In this document: positions 62,159-64,000 of the stretch, in pieces
How the letters are laid out: each line of letters starts with the position of its first letter
Numbering within the stretch: position 1 is the stretch's first letter
Notes under the pieces: generated by a model
Told to the model about the DNA's origin: nothing
Databases searched by the model: none
The model's input: the letters and a program-made list of their open reading frames with translations, nothing else
From: Flammeovirgaceae bacterium UBA1842
Lineage (GTDB): Bacteria; Bacteroidota; Bacteroidia; Cytophagales; Cyclobacteriaceae
Length of the DNA stretch: 64,000 nucleotides
Direction: 5' to 3'
NCBI GenBank assembly: GCA_002338655.1
Contig: DDIU01000020.1
Location: 22,195-86,194, forward strand
Program-made: the position numbers and the translations under genes

Positions 62159-63604
62159 TACTCGCTGACTTATTCTTTTTATAAAATCTTCTTTAAACTT
62201 AATCATTGATGATGGTGAGAAAAATGGCGTATTGATTTCACCCATTTTATCGGCTAACAAACCTATTTTTTTGCCTTTACTCTTTTTCACATCACTAATA
62301 GCTGTTTTTAGAATCTTAGTGATCAGTATAATGTGATGGCAATTCTCCTTACCCAGTAGCCTTATTTGTCTTTGGATACTGTTGATCAACTGATTGAACA
62401 AATCAAAATCGTTAAGCATACAATACTGCAGGGCCAAGACAGCCTTAATTTCCAATTGGATATAAGGATATTTTTTAAGGCTCACCTCGTTCAGCAAATT
62501 GTTGATCCATTTGCTTGCCTCATCATATTTACCTACATAATAAGCGGATATCGCGCGGTACATCGTGTAGGTTAAAAAAGTAGGTACATCTTGTTTGTCC
62601 AATTCAAAATCCTGAAACAGGCCTTCGTTCTCTTCATACATTGTCTCAGCAATACCCATTCTCAAATGCCTGTTCATTTTGGTAATTAAGAATTGAGCCG
62701 GATAAGTGTACAGTGTATAGTTTGTGAGCAAATTATCTACTGCATCATTTACTTCTTCATAATAACGCTCCGCCTTTCTATAAACCTTGTAATGTGTATA
62801 ATACTCAAGTTTTAAAAATACAAAAACCAAATTCAGGTGGTAGTATATCGAATCAAGTTGGTATTGCGCAAAAATCTTTTCCACACTATCAAAAATATCT
62901 TCAATTGGTTCTTGACTATCATCCATAGAATCTTCATGATCCACAAAAAGGCGATGGAAGATAACCATGCAGCTATTGTATATATATAACCTATGTGACT
63001 CATATAAGGCTGCTACGTTATTCGTTTCTTGAAGCAGCATACCTAGCCCAATTTTGTCTTCCTCAGCTCCAGTTAAAGCAAAGTGACCATACTGCTTAAA
63101 GTATTCTGCCAATAAATCCTCTGCCTTATCCACCGCCAACATGTAGGCCACATGCCGGTTATACAATTGAGAATAATTGTAATAGTCAGGGGAATTGAGA
63201 TGGAGTTTCTTTAGGGACTTATAGACAATAGTTAATTCGTTAGACAGGTCGTAATCAAGAAGTTCCTTCTCAAGTTTTTTTAGGGTAGCTACTGCAATCG
63301 CCTTTTTTTTAGTGAAAATTATTTCATTGATGTTGGCTACCTTCTTCAGTATATCCGTTCTAGGGCTTTCCATTTGCTGAAGCAAATGCTCTTCTATTTT
63401 CTGATTTAACCTGGAACGTAGCGTGTAATAGGCATTGGTATTGACATCTATCTCTACCATTATCTTCGTATCCGACAATTGTCTTTCACGCATGGATTGG
63501 AGCAGGTATGCAGATTTTTCCGCATTACTTTCAATTAAGGAATTATAAATAGCTTCATAATCCTTGAGGGAAAGTTGCTTAATTATGTTTTTTAATTTAG
63601 CCAT
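62147..63604 (-). CDS. Large helical protein of unknown function, 485 aa
   Basis: I do not recognise a named family. The protein is cytoplasmic (no signal or membrane helix) and predicted almost all helical. Aromatic-rich helix pairs repeat about every 35-40 residues across about 130-440 (for example YAYHLNLVFVFLKLEYYTHYKVYRKAERYYEEV-like and YRAISAYYVGKYDEASKWINNLL), so it is probably a degenerate TPR-type solenoid. The N-terminus (LKDYEAIYNSLIESNAEKSAYLLQSMRERQLSD) is the more conserved-looking part. Its stop overlaps the convergent receiver gene by 12 bases. Confidence 0.8.
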   Translation of the reverse strand: MAKLKNIIKQLSLKDYEAIYNSLIESNAEKSAYLLQSMRERQLSDTKIMVEIDVNTNAYYTLRSRLNQKIEEHLLQQMESPRTDILKKVANINEIIFTKKKAIAVATLKKLEKELLDYDLSNELTIVYKSLKKLHLNSPDYYNYSQLYNRHVAYMLAVDKAEDLLAEYFKQYGHFALTGAEEDKIGLGMLLQETNNVAALYESHRLYIYNSCMVIFHRLFVDHEDSMDDSQEPIEDIFDSVEKIFAQYQLDSIYYHLNLVFVFLKLEYYTHYKVYRKAERYYEEVNDAVDNLLTNYTLYTYPAQFLITKMNRHLRMGIAETMYEENEGLFQDFELDKQDVPTFLTYTMYRAISAYYVGKYDEASKWINNLLNEVSLKKYPYIQLEIKAVLALQYCMLNDFDLFNQLINSIQRQIRLLGKENCHHIILITKILKTAISDVKKSKGKKIGLLADKMGEINTPFFSPSSMIKFKEDFIKRISQRVLNV

Positions 63605-63842
63605 AAAAACATAAGGACCTGGTGGTCAATTTATTTGTTGGTTTTTACTTTATCTTATCAAATAACTAAACATTGAATTCAGTCACTTAACCGAAAAGAT
63701 AGCAAATTTATAACACAGAATCTTACCTAACTCCAACAAATTGAGTAGTAATGCTCTAAATGAGCTTTGAAGGGACCATATCAATACCTGCTTTGTAAGA
63801 TTGTAAAATATGAATTTATTAAAATAAATAAAAGTACGGGAT
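63605..63842 (-). promoter_or_regulatory. Gene-free stretch with one possible -7 box
   Basis: No gene is visible in these 238 bp. TAAATTTG on the minus strand (63710-63703) fits TAnnTTTG and could start the 485-aa gene with a leader of about 95 nt, but no -33 TTTG lies at the right distance. AT-rich sequence at 63820-63835 next to the tRNA-like unit may serve as its weak terminator tail. Confidence 0.4.
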
Positions 63843-63850
63843 AGTGCTTT

Positions 63851-63933
63851 CTTGTGGATCCCGAATCATTTCGGGAGAACCCAAGACCTTCCCGATGCAA
63901 TCGGGACGCTCCAACCAACTGAGCTACATAAAC
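63851..63933 (-). tRNA. tRNA-like unit with palindromic anticodon and T-arm regions (aberrant tRNA-Ala-like or pseudo-tRNA)
   Basis: Read on the minus strand it has a potential acceptor strand GTTTATG, TA, a perfect D arm GCTC-AGTTGGTTG-GAGC, an anticodon arm TCCCG-ATTGCAT-CGGGA with UGC in the anticodon position (63899-63897), a variable loop AGGTC and the start of a T arm, TTGGGTTC. The T arm is then replaced by the palindrome TCCCGAA-atga-TTCGGGA (63876-63859), and the 3' CCACAAG pairs only partly with the 5' strand. It is therefore either a decayed tRNA or a tRNA-derived repeat. I doubt that it is a working tRNA. Confidence 0.5.
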
Positions 63934-63943
63934 AGGGATAAAC

Positions 63944-63967
63944 AAAAAAAGCACCTCGCAGTGCTTT
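63944..63967 (-). terminator. Intrinsic terminator between two tRNA-like units
   Basis: On the minus strand AAAGCAC-TGCGAG-GTGCTTT (7-bp stem, 63967-63961 with 63954-63948) is followed by a further run of T (complement of 63950-63944). It would end transcription of the unit lying beyond the right edge before the unit at 63933. Confidence 0.8.
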
Positions 63968-64000
63968 CTTGTGGATCCCGAATGATTTCGGGAGAACCCA
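63960..64000 (-). repeat. Second copy of the tRNA-like 3' part, cut by the window edge
   Basis: These 41 bases repeat 63843-63883 with a single difference (C at 63867, G at 63984), at an offset of 117 bp. The copy contains the same TCCCGAA...TTCGGGA palindrome (63976-63993). The rest of the unit lies outside the window. Confidence 0.9.

Noticed and set aside
63851..63933. Confident functional tRNA-Ala(TGC)
   Set aside because: The acceptor stem pairs poorly and the T-arm region is a foreign palindrome, so it is reported only as tRNA-like.

Overview
The window is AT-rich (roughly 38-39 % GC by eye) bacterial chromosome, almost certainly from the phylum Bacteroidota and most likely from a marine-type Cytophagales lineage (Marivirga/Fulvivirga/Roseivirga-like; the order is inference). 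The reasons are a SusC/SusD pair, a PorE-like OmpA protein, DUF4924 and DUF1684 proteins, the large FtsX/MacB-type permeases of this phylum, a general lack of Shine-Dalgarno sequences, and several promoters that fit the Bacteroidota form TTTG-N19-TAnnTTTG.

Layout: 1-6.6 kb is a minus-strand outer-membrane uptake operon (SusC, SusD and two lipoproteins, the last one cut by the window edge). 6.6-11.3 kb holds a PorE-like protein, folD and lepA on the minus strand. 11.3-18.5 kb is a mosaic of short, often convergent housekeeping genes: DUF4924, amidohydrolase, methyltransferase, TerB-like protein, acpH, thiL, methylmalonyl-CoA epimerase, an IscA-type Fe-S protein and a Rid protein. 18.5-28.5 kb contains an FtsX-like permease, an M24 peptidase diverging from a subtilisin-like protease, a RES/Xre toxin-antitoxin pair, an ABC-F protein, an SRPBCC protein and an S1/P1-nuclease-like protein. 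28.5-35.5 kb is a plus-strand housekeeping run: rpsT, radC, DUF1684, pheT, a coiled-coil protein, zapA, rny and a hypothetical protein. After a second FtsX-like permease comes a TetR-controlled efflux operon (38.1-45 kb): TetR, TolC, HlyD lipoprotein, two ATPases and two ABC-2 permeases. This resembles ybhGFSR of enterobacteria, but with the double ATPase split in two. tRNA-Arg(CCT) and hflX follow. 46.5-52.5 kb is an exopolysaccharide export and regulation cluster: glycosyltransferase, Wza-like, Wzc-like tyrosine kinase, PHP-type tyrosine phosphatase and an SDR. 52.5-61.6 kb has a TPR protein, phosphosulfolactate synthase, a DUF368 lipid-carrier transporter, aroE, uvrB, an HtrA protease and an antiquitin-type aldehyde dehydrogenase. 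A lone receiver protein and a converging 485-aa unknown protein end the coding part.

The most unusual content is non-coding. Four intergenic arrays have a strict 7-bp unit (11901, 27415, 40901, 59945). Three share the unit TTAATNG. In all four every unit carries or creates a stop codon on both strands, and because 7 is not a multiple of 3, a few units stop all six frames. At the right edge a tandem tRNA-like unit has an anticodon arm and a T-arm position occupied by palindromes of one family (TCCCGA...TCGGGA). A 123-bp inverted-repeat (MITE-like) element lies inside the efflux operon. I did not find a convincing new multi-gene defence or biosynthetic system. The repeats are the best candidates for something undescribed.
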